This document shows, piece after piece, positions 1-9,199 of a DNA stretch of 64,000 nucleotides (positions are counted from its first letter, which is position 1; the number at the start of each line of letters is the position of its first letter). This DNA is from Levilactobacillus humaensis (GTDB lineage: Bacteria > Bacillota > Bacilli > Lactobacillales > Lactobacillaceae). The DNA is taken from contig NZ_BROB01000008.1 of NCBI RefSeq assembly GCF_024345185.1, positions 19,490 to 83,489 of the forward strand. Reading direction: 5' to 3'. A model generated the notes under the pieces. It was given only the letters and a program-made list of their open reading frames with translations, did not search any database and was not told the DNA's origin. Both the position numbers and the translations under genes were made by a program.

Positions 1-944
1 TTCGGATTAATAGTGGCGACTATATGTACTTTTATTTTCCAGCTAATGTTCGGATAACTCGCACGCGCTCGTTTGCAATGGGGTCGAATATTGGGATCGG
101 CACAGTAGGAGAAATCTTTGTCACCAAAAACTCGCTCACCGGACGAGTTGTCTTCAACAACTACTTTTCTTCTCAAGGCATTAGTAAAAAAGGGTTTATC
201 AACGTTGAAGCCTATGGCGCGCACGATGAGCAAGAGGAAACGCAGCCTCCTGTTACTGAACCTGGACCAGAAGAACCTGGGACCGAGGAGCCATATCCGG
301 AGGAACCTGGGGTTGAGGAACCTTATCCTGAAGAACCTGGGACTGAAGAACCTGGAACTGAGGAGCCTGGAACTGAAGAACCCGGAACTGAAGAACCTGG
401 GGTTGAAGAACCCGGAGTCGAGGAACCTGGAGTTGAGGAACCTGGAGTTGAGGAACCCGGAACTGAAGAACCTGGAACTGAAGAGCCCGGAACTGAGGAA
501 CCTGGAGTTGAAGAACCCGGCGAAGAACCTTATCCAGAAGTTCCTGGCGTCGAGGAACCACACCCAGAATATCCTGGCGAAGAACCTTATCCTGAAGCAC
601 CCGGTGTCGAAGAACCTGGGCACCCCGAAGTTCCTGGGGTTGAGGAGCCCGGGACTCAAATTCCGGAAACGCCACAGCATCCTAGTGTCACGACACCTAG
701 CCACCCAAGTGTTACCACACCGGTTCACAACGGTGGGCAATCGGCGACACCGGCAACTAGTTCTGCGACGAGTCAATCTGGGAACGCTAGCACAACGCGT
801 CCAAACCTCATGACGAAGTCTGCGACCACCTTGCCACAGACGGGTGAACGCCACACGGCTACTGAGTTCCGTCTGGTCGGATTAGCTTTATTTGCCGCCA
901 GCTTGGTTGCGGGTATTGTAGGGCTACGTGTTCGCAAACACTAA
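1..944 (+). CDS. LPXTG-anchored surface protein with EEPG repeats (5' end outside window)
   Basis: The frame is open from the first base, so the N-terminus lies outside the window. About 75 residues of a beta-rich stretch resembling the end of an SdrG-type adhesin domain are followed by roughly 27 copies of a five-residue Pro/Glu repeat (EEPGT, EEPGV, EEPYP). A Ser/Thr/Pro linker and a sorting signal follow: LPQTGE, a hydrophobic segment and the tail RVRKH. Sortase A would attach it to peptidoglycan, and the acidic repeat would act as a wall-spanning stalk. An adhesin role is inferred from architecture; the ligand is unknown. Confidence 0.85.
   Translation, partial: RINSGDYMYFYFPANVRITRTRSFAMGSNIGIGTVGEIFVTKNSLTGRVVFNNYFSSQGISKKGFINVEAYGAHDEQEETQPPVTEPGPEEPGTEEPYPEEPGVEEPYPEEPGTEEPGTEEPGTEEPGTEEPGVEEPGVEEPGVEEPGVEEPGTEEPGTEEPGTEEPGVEEPGEEPYPEVPGVEEPHPEYPGEEPYPEAPGVEEPGHPEVPGVEEPGTQIPETPQHPSVTTPSHPSVTTPVHNGGQSATPATSSATSQSGNASTTRPNLMTKSATTLPQTGERHTATEFRLVGLALFAASLVAGIVGLRVRKH
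240..660 (+). repeat. In-frame pentapeptide EEPG[TV] repeat tract
   Basis: About 15-bp units of the form GAR-GAR-CCY-GGN-RYT, coding EEPGT or EEPGV, run in tandem with interspersed EEPYP and HPE variants. Third-position variation between units shows the array is not a very recent expansion, though blocks of identical units remain. Such arrays commonly change copy number between strains. Confidence 0.85.
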
Positions 945-974
945 TTTTCTTGGTTTTAACTGCTAGAGCTTGAT

Positions 975-1024
975 CAAAAGACACCGCATCAATCTCACTT
1001 ACGAGACTGATGCGGTGTCTTTGT
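975..1024. terminator. Bidirectional rho-independent terminator
   Basis: AAAAGACACCGCATCA pairs with TGATGCGGTGTCTTTG around a 16-base loop. A-rich and T-rich flanks let it work for the surface gene on the plus strand and for the alcohol dehydrogenase on the minus strand. Confidence 0.85.
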
Positions 1025-1049
1025 TTGCGCATTTTAAGATTCTAGGGTC

Positions 1050-2090
1050 CTAGTCGATCTTGATTAAAGCCTTGATTGCCTTACGGTCAGTCATAGCTTG
1101 GTAACCGTCGTCGATATCATCGAGGCTAAAGGATTGGGTGAAGACCTTGCCAGGGTGAATGTCGCCATCCAAGACAGCCTTCAACAGAACTTGCTTGTCG
1201 TAGGTTGTCACAGAAGCGGGACCACCGGCGATGATCGTGTTGCTGTAGAAGGAGTTGGTCATGTCCATCTTAGGTTCGTGAGGGAGACCGACCCGGCCAA
1301 CAATGGCACCGGGACGAGCAACCTTCATCGCCGTGTCGTTAGACTGTTCCGTCCCAACACATTCGAGGACGGCGTCGGCACCGGCGTTGTTGGTCATAGC
1401 CATCACCTTGGCAACAGCGTCATCGCCACGTTCAGCCACGATATCCGTTGCACCAAATTCGATAGCCAGCTTTTGCCGGTCTTCGTGACGACTCATGGCA
1501 ATGATCCGCTTGGCACCACGCATCTGGGCGGCAATAACCCCACACAGACCAACGGCACCGTCACCGACAACGACCACCGTGTCACCCGTCTTAACGTTGG
1601 CAACACGAGCGGCGTGGTAACCAGTTGCCATGACATCGGCCAAGGCTAACAGGGAATCCAGCATGCCCTCGGAGTAATCGGCTGGTTGGCCTGGGATCTT
1701 GATGAGGGCCCACTCGCCGTGTTGGTAGCGAATGTATTCGGCTTGAATACCGACACTAAAGTTATCGGTGTGGTTCTGGCAATCGCCATCAAAGCCGGCA
1801 CGACAAGCGGCACAGTGGCCACAACCGTGGGTAAATGGAGCGATGACGAAGTCGCCGGGAACCACCGTGGTGATGGCAGAGCCAACTTCTTCGACAATCC
1901 CGATGGCTTCGTGCCCGGTATTTTCGGAGTGCTTAGCCTTATCTTCTAGTCCACGGTAGGCCCACAGATCGGAGCCACAGACACAGGTCCGAACGACGTG
2001 AATGATAACATCATCGTCGGCTTGGAGCGTTGGTTTGTCGACGTTTTCAATGGCGACTTTACCTGGTTCCATAAAGACAGTAGATTTCAT
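1050..2090 (-). CDS. Zinc-dependent alcohol dehydrogenase (MDR family)
   Basis: This is a 346-residue medium-chain dehydrogenase, of usual length. Catalytic-zinc ligands are visible at C38 (CGSD) and H60-E61 (GHE). The structural-zinc cysteines are C90, C93, C96 and C104. A Rossmann fold with GDGAVG starts near residue 170. It should interconvert an alcohol and an aldehyde or ketone with NAD(P)H in the cytoplasm; the substrate is not evident. The start has a strong AAGGAGG site. It lies on the same strand as the LysR gene behind it, with its own promoter, and opposite two aldo-keto reductases, so the block looks like a carbonyl-detoxification module. Confidence 0.9.
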   Translation of the reverse strand: MKSTVFMEPGKVAIENVDKPTLQADDDVIIHVVRTCVCGSDLWAYRGLEDKAKHSENTGHEAIGIVEEVGSAITTVVPGDFVIAPFTHGCGHCAACRAGFDGDCQNHTDNFSVGIQAEYIRYQHGEWALIKIPGQPADYSEGMLDSLLALADVMATGYHAARVANVKTGDTVVVVGDGAVGLCGVIAAQMRGAKRIIAMSRHEDRQKLAIEFGATDIVAERGDDAVAKVMAMTNNAGADAVLECVGTEQSNDTAMKVARPGAIVGRVGLPHEPKMDMTNSFYSNTIIAGGPASVTTYDKQVLLKAVLDGDIHPGKVFTQSFSLDDIDDGYQAMTDRKAIKALIKID

Positions 2091-2124
2091 AGATAAAATT
2101 CCTCCTTAAGTGTTTCCAGTCTAA

Positions 2125-2153
2125 ATATTAAGGTTTTTCGTGCACCAAGTAAA
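2125..2153 (-). promoter_or_regulatory. Promoter of the alcohol dehydrogenase
   Basis: On the minus strand TTTACT and TAATAT are separated by 17 bases, and the predicted start lies just upstream of the AAGGAGG site. Both hexamers are close to sigma-70 consensus. Confidence 0.55.
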
Positions 2154-2178
2154 GCATGTTCACCCCACACTATGGCGT

Positions 2179-3054
2179 CTATTCGGCTGGCCAGTGGGCC
2201 TTCAATGTTGTCAGAATAGGCCGCACGCGGGATGCATTAACCCGGAGATAGGCCGCGTAGATCGGCTGTTGGGCGCTGGTATCCGAGATTGGGCGGAGGA
2301 CCCGGTTGTCATCGTCGCTAGCGGGAACCGGGAGTTGGCCATCAGTGCCACCTAGGTTCGAGGTGAAGTAAGGGAAGTCAGAATATTTGGTGATTTCGGT
2401 CAACGCGGCTCGTTGTTCTTGATAGAAGAATTTGGCGTGGGGAATTCTATCTTGAATGATGTCGCGCCATATGCCAATATCACTGGCGACCACGAAGCTC
2501 AGTCCGGCCAAATCGTCGAAACTGACCGTGGGTTGGTTGGCCTGAATCATGAAACGATTGAGGGCGACGGCTAGTTTCTCGACGCCAATAAGTTGGGTCG
2601 TGATCGCTGGATTCTTGAGGGGACTCGTGGTGAAGACGAGGTCGTAATCGTTATTTAAGATGAGTTCGGGGGCGGCGGTCGGCAGGAGGTTGTGTTCCAA
2701 AGTGACGGTGGTCGGCAATTTCTCAGTGAGGGTGTTTAAGAAGATTAAGGGCCCCGGAATTGTGGCGGCCAGTCGCAGCGACCGTTGACTCTGATCAAAG
2801 TGGCGGATGCGCTCGACGGCCGCGTGGTTGGCGGTAATTAACTGTTGGGCTTCCTTGGCGGCCAGCTCACCCGTGGCCGTCAGTGTGATCCGGTTGGGTT
2901 GGCGGATGAAGAGCTGGACGCCGAGATCATCTTCCAGTTTCTGCATCCCCCGGGTCACCGTGGGTTGGGTCACATTCAGTTTAGCGGCGGTCTCCGCTAG
3001 GGTGCCAGTGGCCGCAAAGGTTGCTAATTCTTCTAATAAGTAGTTATCTAGCAT
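2179..3054 (-). CDS. LysR-family transcriptional regulator
   Basis: The protein has 291 residues, typical of the family. An N-terminal winged helix-turn-helix (about residues 1-60, with LNVTQPTVTRGMQKLE) precedes a LysR substrate-binding domain of about 200 residues. It is divergent from two aldo-keto reductases, and the intergenic region holds a perfect 10-bp inverted repeat of the spacing this family uses, so it probably controls them and perhaps itself. The inducer is unknown; a reactive carbonyl or a redox signal would fit the neighbours. Confidence 0.88.
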   Translation of the reverse strand: MLDNYLLEELATFAATGTLAETAAKLNVTQPTVTRGMQKLEDDLGVQLFIRQPNRITLTATGELAAKEAQQLITANHAAVERIRHFDQSQRSLRLAATIPGPLIFLNTLTEKLPTTVTLEHNLLPTAAPELILNNDYDLVFTTSPLKNPAITTQLIGVEKLAVALNRFMIQANQPTVSFDDLAGLSFVVASDIGIWRDIIQDRIPHAKFFYQEQRAALTEITKYSDFPYFTSNLGGTDGQLPVPASDDDNRVLRPISDTSAQQPIYAAYLRVNASRVRPILTTLKAHWPAE

Positions 3055-3065
3055 GTGTTCAGCTC

Positions 3066-3090
3066 CTAGTATACGTTACTCGTATACTAG
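3066..3090. promoter_or_regulatory. Putative LysR operator (perfect palindrome)
   Basis: CTAGTATACG and CGTATACTAG are perfect inverted arms around TTACT. The site lies 11 bases before the LysR start and about 80 before the aldo-keto reductase start, the usual place for a LysR-type regulator site. Confidence 0.6.
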
Positions 3091-3169
3091 CATGCTTAAC
3101 TGGTAATTTTCAACCGGTTGGCTTGGGCCTATAGTAAGACTATCAGATAAACGGAAGGGATTGTTTACA

Positions 3170-4048
3170 ATGACTGTACCAATGATTACCTTGAAAAATG
3201 GCGTGAAGATGCCTCAGCTCGGTTTTGGGGTGTTCCAGGTCCCTGATTTGAAAGACTGTGAGGAGGCTGTCACCAATGCCTTAGAAGTTGGCTATCGGCT
3301 GATTGACACGGCCACTGCCTACCAAAACGAAGAGGCCGTGGGCCGGGCCATTAAGAAGAGTGGCATTGACCGGAAAGCGTTATTCATTACCTCTAAGTTG
3401 TGGGTGTCTGAGTTCACTTATGAACGGGCCAAGGCCGGTATCGACGCTTCATTGGAACGCTTGGGTCTGGATTACTTGGATCTCTACCTGTTGCACCAAC
3501 CCTATGGGGATACCATGGGGGCTTGGCGCGCTTTGGAAGAAGCCTACCACGCCGGTAAGATTCGGGCGATCGGCGTGTCAAACTTCTATGCCGACCAATT
3601 GAAGAATTTGGAGTTAACCATGGATGTGCAACCCGTCATTAATCAGATCGAAGTGAACCCATGGTATCAACAGCCCACTGAAGTGACCTTTAACCAAGGC
3701 GAAGATGTTCGCGTTGAAGCTTGGGCCCCATTTGCCGAGGGAAAGCATGACATCTTTACCAATGACACCATTGCTAAAATTGCCCAAGCACATGGCAAGG
3801 CAACGGGGCAGGTTATCTTACGGTGGTTGCTTCAACGCGGGATTACCGTGATTCCCAAGTCCGTCCATCGTGAACGGATGATTGAGAATATGGATGTGTT
3901 TGACTTTGAATTGACACCAGCTGAAATGAAACTGATGACGAGTCTGGACCGCAACGAGAGCCAGTTCTTCGACCATCGTGATCCTGTCACGATCGAACAG
4001 ATTTTTGGCTCTAGCCTGGCCCAATTAAAGAAAGGAAGCAACGACTAA
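3170..4048 (+). CDS. Aldo/keto reductase 1
   Basis: An NAD(P)H-dependent reductase of the 2,5-diketo-D-gluconate reductase type that reduces aldehydes and ketones in the cytoplasm. Signature stretches are DTATAYQNE with the catalytic Tyr, LLHQPYG with the catalytic His, and the cofactor-loop motif IPKSVHRERM near the C-terminus. ATG 3170 is chosen over the TTG nine bases earlier because GGAAGGGA sits ten bases before the ATG but directly abuts the TTG. Its stop overlaps the next start (TAATG), so the two reductases are translationally coupled. Confidence 0.9.
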   Translation: MTVPMITLKNGVKMPQLGFGVFQVPDLKDCEEAVTNALEVGYRLIDTATAYQNEEAVGRAIKKSGIDRKALFITSKLWVSEFTYERAKAGIDASLERLGLDYLDLYLLHQPYGDTMGAWRALEEAYHAGKIRAIGVSNFYADQLKNLELTMDVQPVINQIEVNPWYQQPTEVTFNQGEDVRVEAWAPFAEGKHDIFTNDTIAKIAQAHGKATGQVILRWLLQRGITVIPKSVHRERMIENMDVFDFELTPAEMKLMTSLDRNESQFFDHRDPVTIEQIFGSSLAQLKKGSND

Positions 4049-4911
4049 TGACAACACCAACGATTAAATTAAATGATGGCAACAAAATTCCCGCAATCGG
4101 CTTTGGGACCTTTCAAATCCCCGCTGATGGGTCGACCTACAAGGCCGTCACTGAGGCCTTAAAGGCCGGTTACCGGCACATTGATACAGCCGTGGCCTAC
4201 TTTAATGAAAGTGAAGTTGGCCAAGCCATCGCCGACAGTGATGTGGCCCGCGAAGATATCTGGGTAACCAGCAAGCTCTGGCTCCAAGACTTCGGCTATG
4301 AACCAGCCAAGAAAGCTATCGATGTTTCCCTAAAGAAATTGGGGATGAACTATCTGGATCTTTACCTGATTCACCAGCCTTATGGCGATGTTCCGGGTGC
4401 TTGGCGAGCCATGGAAGAAGGCCAAAAGGCTGGCAAGATTCGGTCCATCGGGGTTTCTAACATGACGCCGAAGATCTGGCAGAAGTTCGTTCCCAGCTTC
4501 ACCACGATGCCGGCCGTCAATCAGGTAGAATGGAACCCATATACCCAGCAGAAGGCCTTACGCGGGTTGTTAGACCCCGCTGACGTCAAGGTAGAAGCCT
4601 GGGCACCCCTGGGTCAAGGTAATCAATCCCTGTTAACCGATCCGGTGATCACGGCATTGGCCAAGAAGTATGGCAAGGATGTCGGTCAGGTTATCCTTCG
4701 CTTTGAAAATCAGCTGGGGATCATTGTCTTTCCGAAGTCGGTTCACGCGGCGCGGATTAAGAGTAACTTGGATATTTTTGACTTCACGTTGACTGATGAC
4801 GAAATGGCCAGTCTGGTGGCGTTGGATAAGGGGCATGGCATGCACGATCCTGATGCCCCTGGCGTTCAGGAGATGTTGTTGAAGGCTTTTGACGTTCACG
4901 CCAACGATTAA
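4048..4911 (+). CDS. Aldo/keto reductase 2
   Basis: A 287-residue paralogue of the preceding gene, sharing the order of motifs: DTAVAYFNE (catalytic Tyr), LIHQPYGD (His) and FPKSVHAARI (cofactor binding). The one-base overlap with the upstream gene makes a two-gene operon divergent from lysR. The two proteins differ throughout, so the duplication is old and substrate ranges may differ. No terminator was found directly after it. Confidence 0.9.
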   Translation: MTTPTIKLNDGNKIPAIGFGTFQIPADGSTYKAVTEALKAGYRHIDTAVAYFNESEVGQAIADSDVAREDIWVTSKLWLQDFGYEPAKKAIDVSLKKLGMNYLDLYLIHQPYGDVPGAWRAMEEGQKAGKIRSIGVSNMTPKIWQKFVPSFTTMPAVNQVEWNPYTQQKALRGLLDPADVKVEAWAPLGQGNQSLLTDPVITALAKKYGKDVGQVILRFENQLGIIVFPKSVHAARIKSNLDIFDFTLTDDEMASLVALDKGHGMHDPDAPGVQEMLLKAFDVHAND

Positions 4912-5060
4912 GTTATGTGGGAGTGTGACAAAAGGCGATTAGCTGGCAAGCATCGAGGCTGATAACCGAATAATCCTGGGCTTGGATTGTTTGGTCATCA
5001 GGTTTAAGCGGAACCAGCTGCCTTTGTGCGCATGTTTCCACCATATAAAATTTGAGATGC

Positions 5061-5093
5061 AAAGGACCTGGGATTTATCGCAGGTCTTTTTTT
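5061..5093 (+). terminator. Rho-independent terminator of the reductase operon
   Basis: AAAGGACCTG pairs with CAGGTCTTTT (one mismatch) and a run of T follows. It lies 150 bases after the second reductase and before the next gene. Confidence 0.65.
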
Positions 5094-5187
5094 GCGTCAT
5101 TGCGATACCTTGCAAATCGTCCGGTTCACAGGCGGTGGTCTTTGTTATAATAAGGATCATTGTATAACGATATTAATGGGGGAAAGC

Positions 5188-6360
5188 ATGAAGAAAGACG
5201 AGTATCAATTGAAGTTACCAGCTGATGTGAGTGAACAACTCAAGTTGGATCAGGACACACCGGTGAAATTGGTGGTGAAGCGGGACCGCCTCGTGGTCCA
5301 GTTCGCCGAGCCCCGGCTTCAGATTTTTCAGGGTCGGGTATTGGTATGGCCGCTAGCATTAGCTTTGCTGTCAGCTATCGGCTACTTTATCTACTGTGTC
5401 AGTCAGGGGCTGCATTCGGTTCGGTTGGTGGGGGACAACTCACTGGCGACCGGGATTATTGTGATTGGGACGGTGGTAGGTACCCTGTTGTTTGCGGGGT
5501 TCTTCATCCGCGACCGCAATAATCCCCGCAACCACTTCACCCAGAATATTTATTGGCGAAACTTCCCGGTGATCGTGTTATCCTTTGCCTTGATCGAAGT
5601 GCTCATGTTGAGTGGCAGTATGTGGTTACTGGGAACACTCTTCAAGGGAGCCATCTTCGATATCTTCACGGCTAGTGTGATTTTTATGGTCTTCAGTGCC
5701 GTTGTGAACCTGGTTATGGTGTATTTTGCCTTGATGGTGGATGCGGGCGTGCTGACCACTGTACTAACCCTGGTGATTATTAGCGGCGTCGTCATTGCGA
5801 TGGCCGTGAACAACCAGCGATATTGGTGGCAACACAACCTGAGTTTCCTGGGGACGAACAATGCCTCCAGTGGGTGGCAATTCAACGCGACGTTGATCTT
5901 TGCGGCCTTGCTGATGATTGCCCTCATCGATTACCTCTTCGTCAGTCTCCAGGAGTTCTTCCCGAAGTCGCGTCGGCTGTTGGTGCTACGAATCTTATTA
6001 ACGCTGACGGCGGTGGACTTGGGACTGGTTGGGGTTTTCCCCAACAATGTGTCCTCCCACGCATTGCATGACCAAGTGGCGACCTTTCTCGTTTACCTCA
6101 TCATGGCCCTGATCGTCGGGGTGCGTTGGCTCCTGCCACAGGTAACTCGGGAATTCCTGTATCTCTCCTATGGTGTCGGGGTGGCCTTGTTCGTGGCGGA
6201 AATTCTTTTCCGCTGGGTCGGCTACTTCTCCCTGACGGCGTTTGAGATGATGGCATTTGTCTTGGCCTTTGGGTGGTTGCTGATGTTGCTGGATCGGATT
6301 GAAAATCTGATCAATACCGGGACAGCCGGGGAAATTGTTCAAAATAGAGAAAACAATTAG
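5188..6360 (+). CDS. Multipass membrane protein with AbrB-like N-terminus and DUF998-like core
   Basis: Residues 1-45 (starting MKKDEYQLKLPADV) have the pattern of an AbrB/MazE swapped-hairpin DNA-binding or dimerisation domain. About ten hydrophobic helices follow. A motif GVFPNN...H near residue 285 resembles DUF998 membrane proteins. ATG 5188 is chosen because GGGGGAAAG precedes it; longer frames reach into the upstream terminator. It could be a membrane-tethered regulator or simply a DUF998 protein with an accessory cytoplasmic domain. No catalytic motif is visible and the function is unknown. Confidence 0.7.
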   Translation: MKKDEYQLKLPADVSEQLKLDQDTPVKLVVKRDRLVVQFAEPRLQIFQGRVLVWPLALALLSAIGYFIYCVSQGLHSVRLVGDNSLATGIIVIGTVVGTLLFAGFFIRDRNNPRNHFTQNIYWRNFPVIVLSFALIEVLMLSGSMWLLGTLFKGAIFDIFTASVIFMVFSAVVNLVMVYFALMVDAGVLTTVLTLVIISGVVIAMAVNNQRYWWQHNLSFLGTNNASSGWQFNATLIFAALLMIALIDYLFVSLQEFFPKSRRLLVLRILLTLTAVDLGLVGVFPNNVSSHALHDQVATFLVYLIMALIVGVRWLLPQVTREFLYLSYGVGVALFVAEILFRWVGYFSLTAFEMMAFVLAFGWLLMLLDRIENLINTGTAGEIVQNRENN

Positions 6361-6371
6361 ATCCAAGTGAG

Positions 6372-6400
6372 CCAGTCGCAAAATTTGCGGCTGGTTTTTT
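6372..6400 (+). terminator. Rho-independent terminator
   Basis: CCAGTCGCAAA and TTTGCGGCTGG form a stem followed by six T, eleven bases after the membrane-protein stop. Confidence 0.85.
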
Positions 6401-6724
6401 GAATACCATTTTGGCAAGAGAGAGGGTCTTAACTAATCACTGCCACAGTTACTTCATTTGGAGCAATTTGAAAATTTGTTAAATGATGGCGGCTGAGAGA
6501 TCGTCTTCCTTTGATAGAATGAGAAGTTAAATGGAAAGTTAGTGTTCAAAATAACACTGGAAAAGGCGAGATATCAGTCGGTAAAAGTTGTATTCAAAAC
6601 GTGTCATCGCTTCCAAAAAATGATAGGATAAAGAAGTAATGGCAGAAAACTTTTTTAATAACAAATGGTCGATATGAGAAAACAATAAGTATAAAAATGG
6701 TTGGCTATGATAGAAGGGTTGAGA
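6401..6724. other. AT-rich intergenic region before the WxL protein
   Basis: No coding frame is convincing. A small hairpin AGTGTT/AACACT lies near 6541-6558. It presumably holds the promoter and leader of the surface gene, but no strong -35/-10 pair could be fixed. Confidence 0.4.
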
Positions 6725-9127
6725 ATGTTGCACAAATGGCAGTTTAAATGGCTAGGTGTCTTAACAGCATTAGTGATTGGCTTGACACCAGTCATTGGCG
6801 TTCTTCTGATGTCAACGCCGGTCCCGGCTGCTGCGGCAACCACGGACAGTTCGGCTTTGGACCAATTAGTTGCCAGCAATGTTTCCGCAGTCTCGAGTAC
6901 GTCTAACGAGACGAGTAGCTCTGACAGCAAGACTAGCGCTGTCCCATCGGTAACGAAGGCCTCACTGGCTAGAGCGACGACCACCACGGATATTGCCCGT
7001 GGCACCAATGGTTCCGTTACCTGGCGGATTGACAGTGCCGGGGTGTTGCATCTGAGCGGTGGGTCTTTCGAGTATTTACCAGCCGCGTTTTCGCCTTGGG
7101 CGAATGATACGATGACGGCTAACGTTGGCGGTAACTATGCCGCAGATATCACTGCGATCAGTATCGAAGGTGAGATTACCACGACGGCAAAGACTACCCA
7201 GTACAGTTTTCTCTTCGCTGGTTTGCCCAACGTGACTACGATTACCGGATTGGACAAGTTGAATATGGCAGGTGCGACGAAGTCGATGGCCATGTTCCAA
7301 AACGATACTAGCCTAACTAGTCTTGACTTTGGCAATAATGATTTCTCCAGTATCACCGGTTCCAGAAGTATGTTTCAGGGAGACACCAGTTTGACTTCGG
7401 TTCAGATGCCCAATGCTGACTTTGGTGCCGACAAGTCGTTCCAACAAATGTTTTCTGGCTGTACAGCGCTAACCAGTTTGGATATGTCCAACTGGAATGT
7501 CAGTCAAGTGACGACCACGTTACAGATGTTTTATCAGTGTTCAGCGTTGACGACCGTGACCACCACGGGTTGGCAAGATGGTCAGGTGACCGACATGACC
7601 CAAATGTTCGATGGTGATAAGGCGTTAACCACTGTCACGACGGCCGATTGGCAACTGGGAAATGTGACGACGTTGGCACGATCCTTTGCCGCCTGCAGTT
7701 CGCTGACGACCCTAGAAACTGGTCAGTGGAATACGGCATCCGTCAAGAACTTCAATAGTTTGTTTCTAGGTGACAGTAAGTTAGCCACGGTGGATGTTGC
7801 TAATTGGAATACTAGCCAGGCGACAAATATCGGGTACCTTTTCTATAATTGTACGGTGATTAATGGCTTGTCAGTGGGTAACTGGGATACGAAGGCAGTT
7901 AGTGTGATGTCTGCTCTCTTTGGAAACTGTCGGGGGCTGACTAGCGTGGATGTTGCCAAGTGGAATACCAGTCAGGTCCAGTCGATGGACTACCTTTTCT
8001 TTAATTGTTCAAAACTGGCTAGCCTAGACGTTGCCAACTGGGATACGAGTAAGGTGACGACGCTAAGTAACACTTTTGCTAGCTGTTCATCGTTGACCAC
8101 TCTGGATGTTTCCAAGTGGGATACGAGTGCTGTAACCAGAATGGACTATATCTTTAACGGTGATACTGGGCTGACAGCTTTGCCGGTAAGCAGCTGGGAT
8201 ACCAGTCAGGTCACCATGTTGACCTGCGCGTTCTTGGGCTGTAGCAAGGTAACCTCATTGGACCTCAGCAATTGGGATACGAGTAACGTCACGAGTTACG
8301 CTGGGGTCTTTCAGCAGGATTACAAATTACAGCACCTGACGTTAGGCAAGGCCTTTGATTTCCACGGTAGTACGGCTTGGGGGTTACCAGCGGCGTCTTC
8401 GGTGAGCCCGTATAGTGGTAAATGGCAATTGGGTACCGATGGACCGTCTTACAGTGTCGCAGACTTGATGACGACCTATGACGGCAGCACGATGGCTGGT
8501 CAGTATAACTGGGGCCAGGAAGGTCATGTGACCGTCCGGTATGTCGATACTGATGGCACTAGTCTAGCTAGTGATGAGGTCTTAACCGGTGATACTGGGA
8601 CGACTTACACGACCGCGCCGCAGACCTTCAGTGGTTATACGCTGAGTCAGACGCCAGCTAATGCGACAGGTAAATTCAGCACTACGGCCACCACGGTTAC
8701 CTACGTTTATCAGGGCGAGCTGTTCTTCAGCAATACCCCAGGTAGCGTTGACTTTGGGACCCACGTCTTGACGGGAATTGCCACGACGTATTCGGCGACT
8801 GCTAGTCCAAGCTTGGCAGTTCAGGATAATCGGAGTCTAGGGTCCAAATGGACCTTGATGGCCCAACTCGGTGATTCTGGTTTCACCGGTACTAATACTG
8901 GGAAACAACTGGCCGCCACCGTGGCTTACCAGAATAACGGGATTGCGACAACGATTGGGAATACGGTCACGCCCGTGTTGACCCATACCACCGGGGATCA
9001 TTTACCCGTGGATATCTCGAGTGGGTGGAGGACCAGTAACGGCCTGATTCTGAAGGCTTCCGGTAGTGTGGTTGCCGACAGTTATTCGGGGACGATTACC
9101 TGGACGTTGACCAACAGTGTGTCTTAG
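6725..9127 (+). CDS. BspA-like (DUF285) repeat surface protein with MucBP and WxL domains
   Basis: A signal peptide (about residues 1-37, ending PVPAAAA) leads into a long array of about 24-residue DUF285/BspA-type leucine-rich repeats of the form NWDTSxVTxMxxxFxxCSxLTxLD (about residues 110-560). One MucBP domain follows (VTVRYVDTDG... to VTYVYQ). The last ~135 residues form a WxL domain with two WTL motifs (WTLMAQL and WTLTNS). There is no LPXTG, so it should bind the wall non-covalently through WxL. ATG 6725 follows GAAGGG at six bases; upstream TTG and ATG codons lack a site. A host- or matrix-adhesion role is inferred. Confidence 0.88.
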   Translation: MLHKWQFKWLGVLTALVIGLTPVIGVLLMSTPVPAAAATTDSSALDQLVASNVSAVSSTSNETSSSDSKTSAVPSVTKASLARATTTTDIARGTNGSVTWRIDSAGVLHLSGGSFEYLPAAFSPWANDTMTANVGGNYAADITAISIEGEITTTAKTTQYSFLFAGLPNVTTITGLDKLNMAGATKSMAMFQNDTSLTSLDFGNNDFSSITGSRSMFQGDTSLTSVQMPNADFGADKSFQQMFSGCTALTSLDMSNWNVSQVTTTLQMFYQCSALTTVTTTGWQDGQVTDMTQMFDGDKALTTVTTADWQLGNVTTLARSFAACSSLTTLETGQWNTASVKNFNSLFLGDSKLATVDVANWNTSQATNIGYLFYNCTVINGLSVGNWDTKAVSVMSALFGNCRGLTSVDVAKWNTSQVQSMDYLFFNCSKLASLDVANWDTSKVTTLSNTFASCSSLTTLDVSKWDTSAVTRMDYIFNGDTGLTALPVSSWDTSQVTMLTCAFLGCSKVTSLDLSNWDTSNVTSYAGVFQQDYKLQHLTLGKAFDFHGSTAWGLPAASSVSPYSGKWQLGTDGPSYSVADLMTTYDGSTMAGQYNWGQEGHVTVRYVDTDGTSLASDEVLTGDTGTTYTTAPQTFSGYTLSQTPANATGKFSTTATTVTYVYQGELFFSNTPGSVDFGTHVLTGIATTYSATASPSLAVQDNRSLGSKWTLMAQLGDSGFTGTNTGKQLAATVAYQNNGIATTIGNTVTPVLTHTTGDHLPVDISSGWRTSNGLILKASGSVVADSYSGTITWTLTNSVS

Positions 9128-9160
9128 ACTGTGAAGAAATTTTTGAATGTGAACAAAATG

Positions 9161-9195
9161 AAAGGACCGTTCCCGATTGAGGGAAACGGTCCTTT
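9161..9195. terminator. Bidirectional terminator
   Basis: AAAGGACCGTT and AACGGTCCTTT form an imperfect long stem between the convergent WxL gene and chitosanase gene, serving both. Confidence 0.75.
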
Positions 9196-9199
9196 GTGA

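Noticed and set aside
240..660. CRISPR-like array in the first gene
   Set aside because: The repeats are 15-bp, contiguous, in frame and without spacers: a coding repeat.
118..813. Long frames on both strands across the EEPG repeat
   Set aside because: They are shadows of the repeat. The sorting-signal frame is the real one, and the others have no ribosome site or domain.
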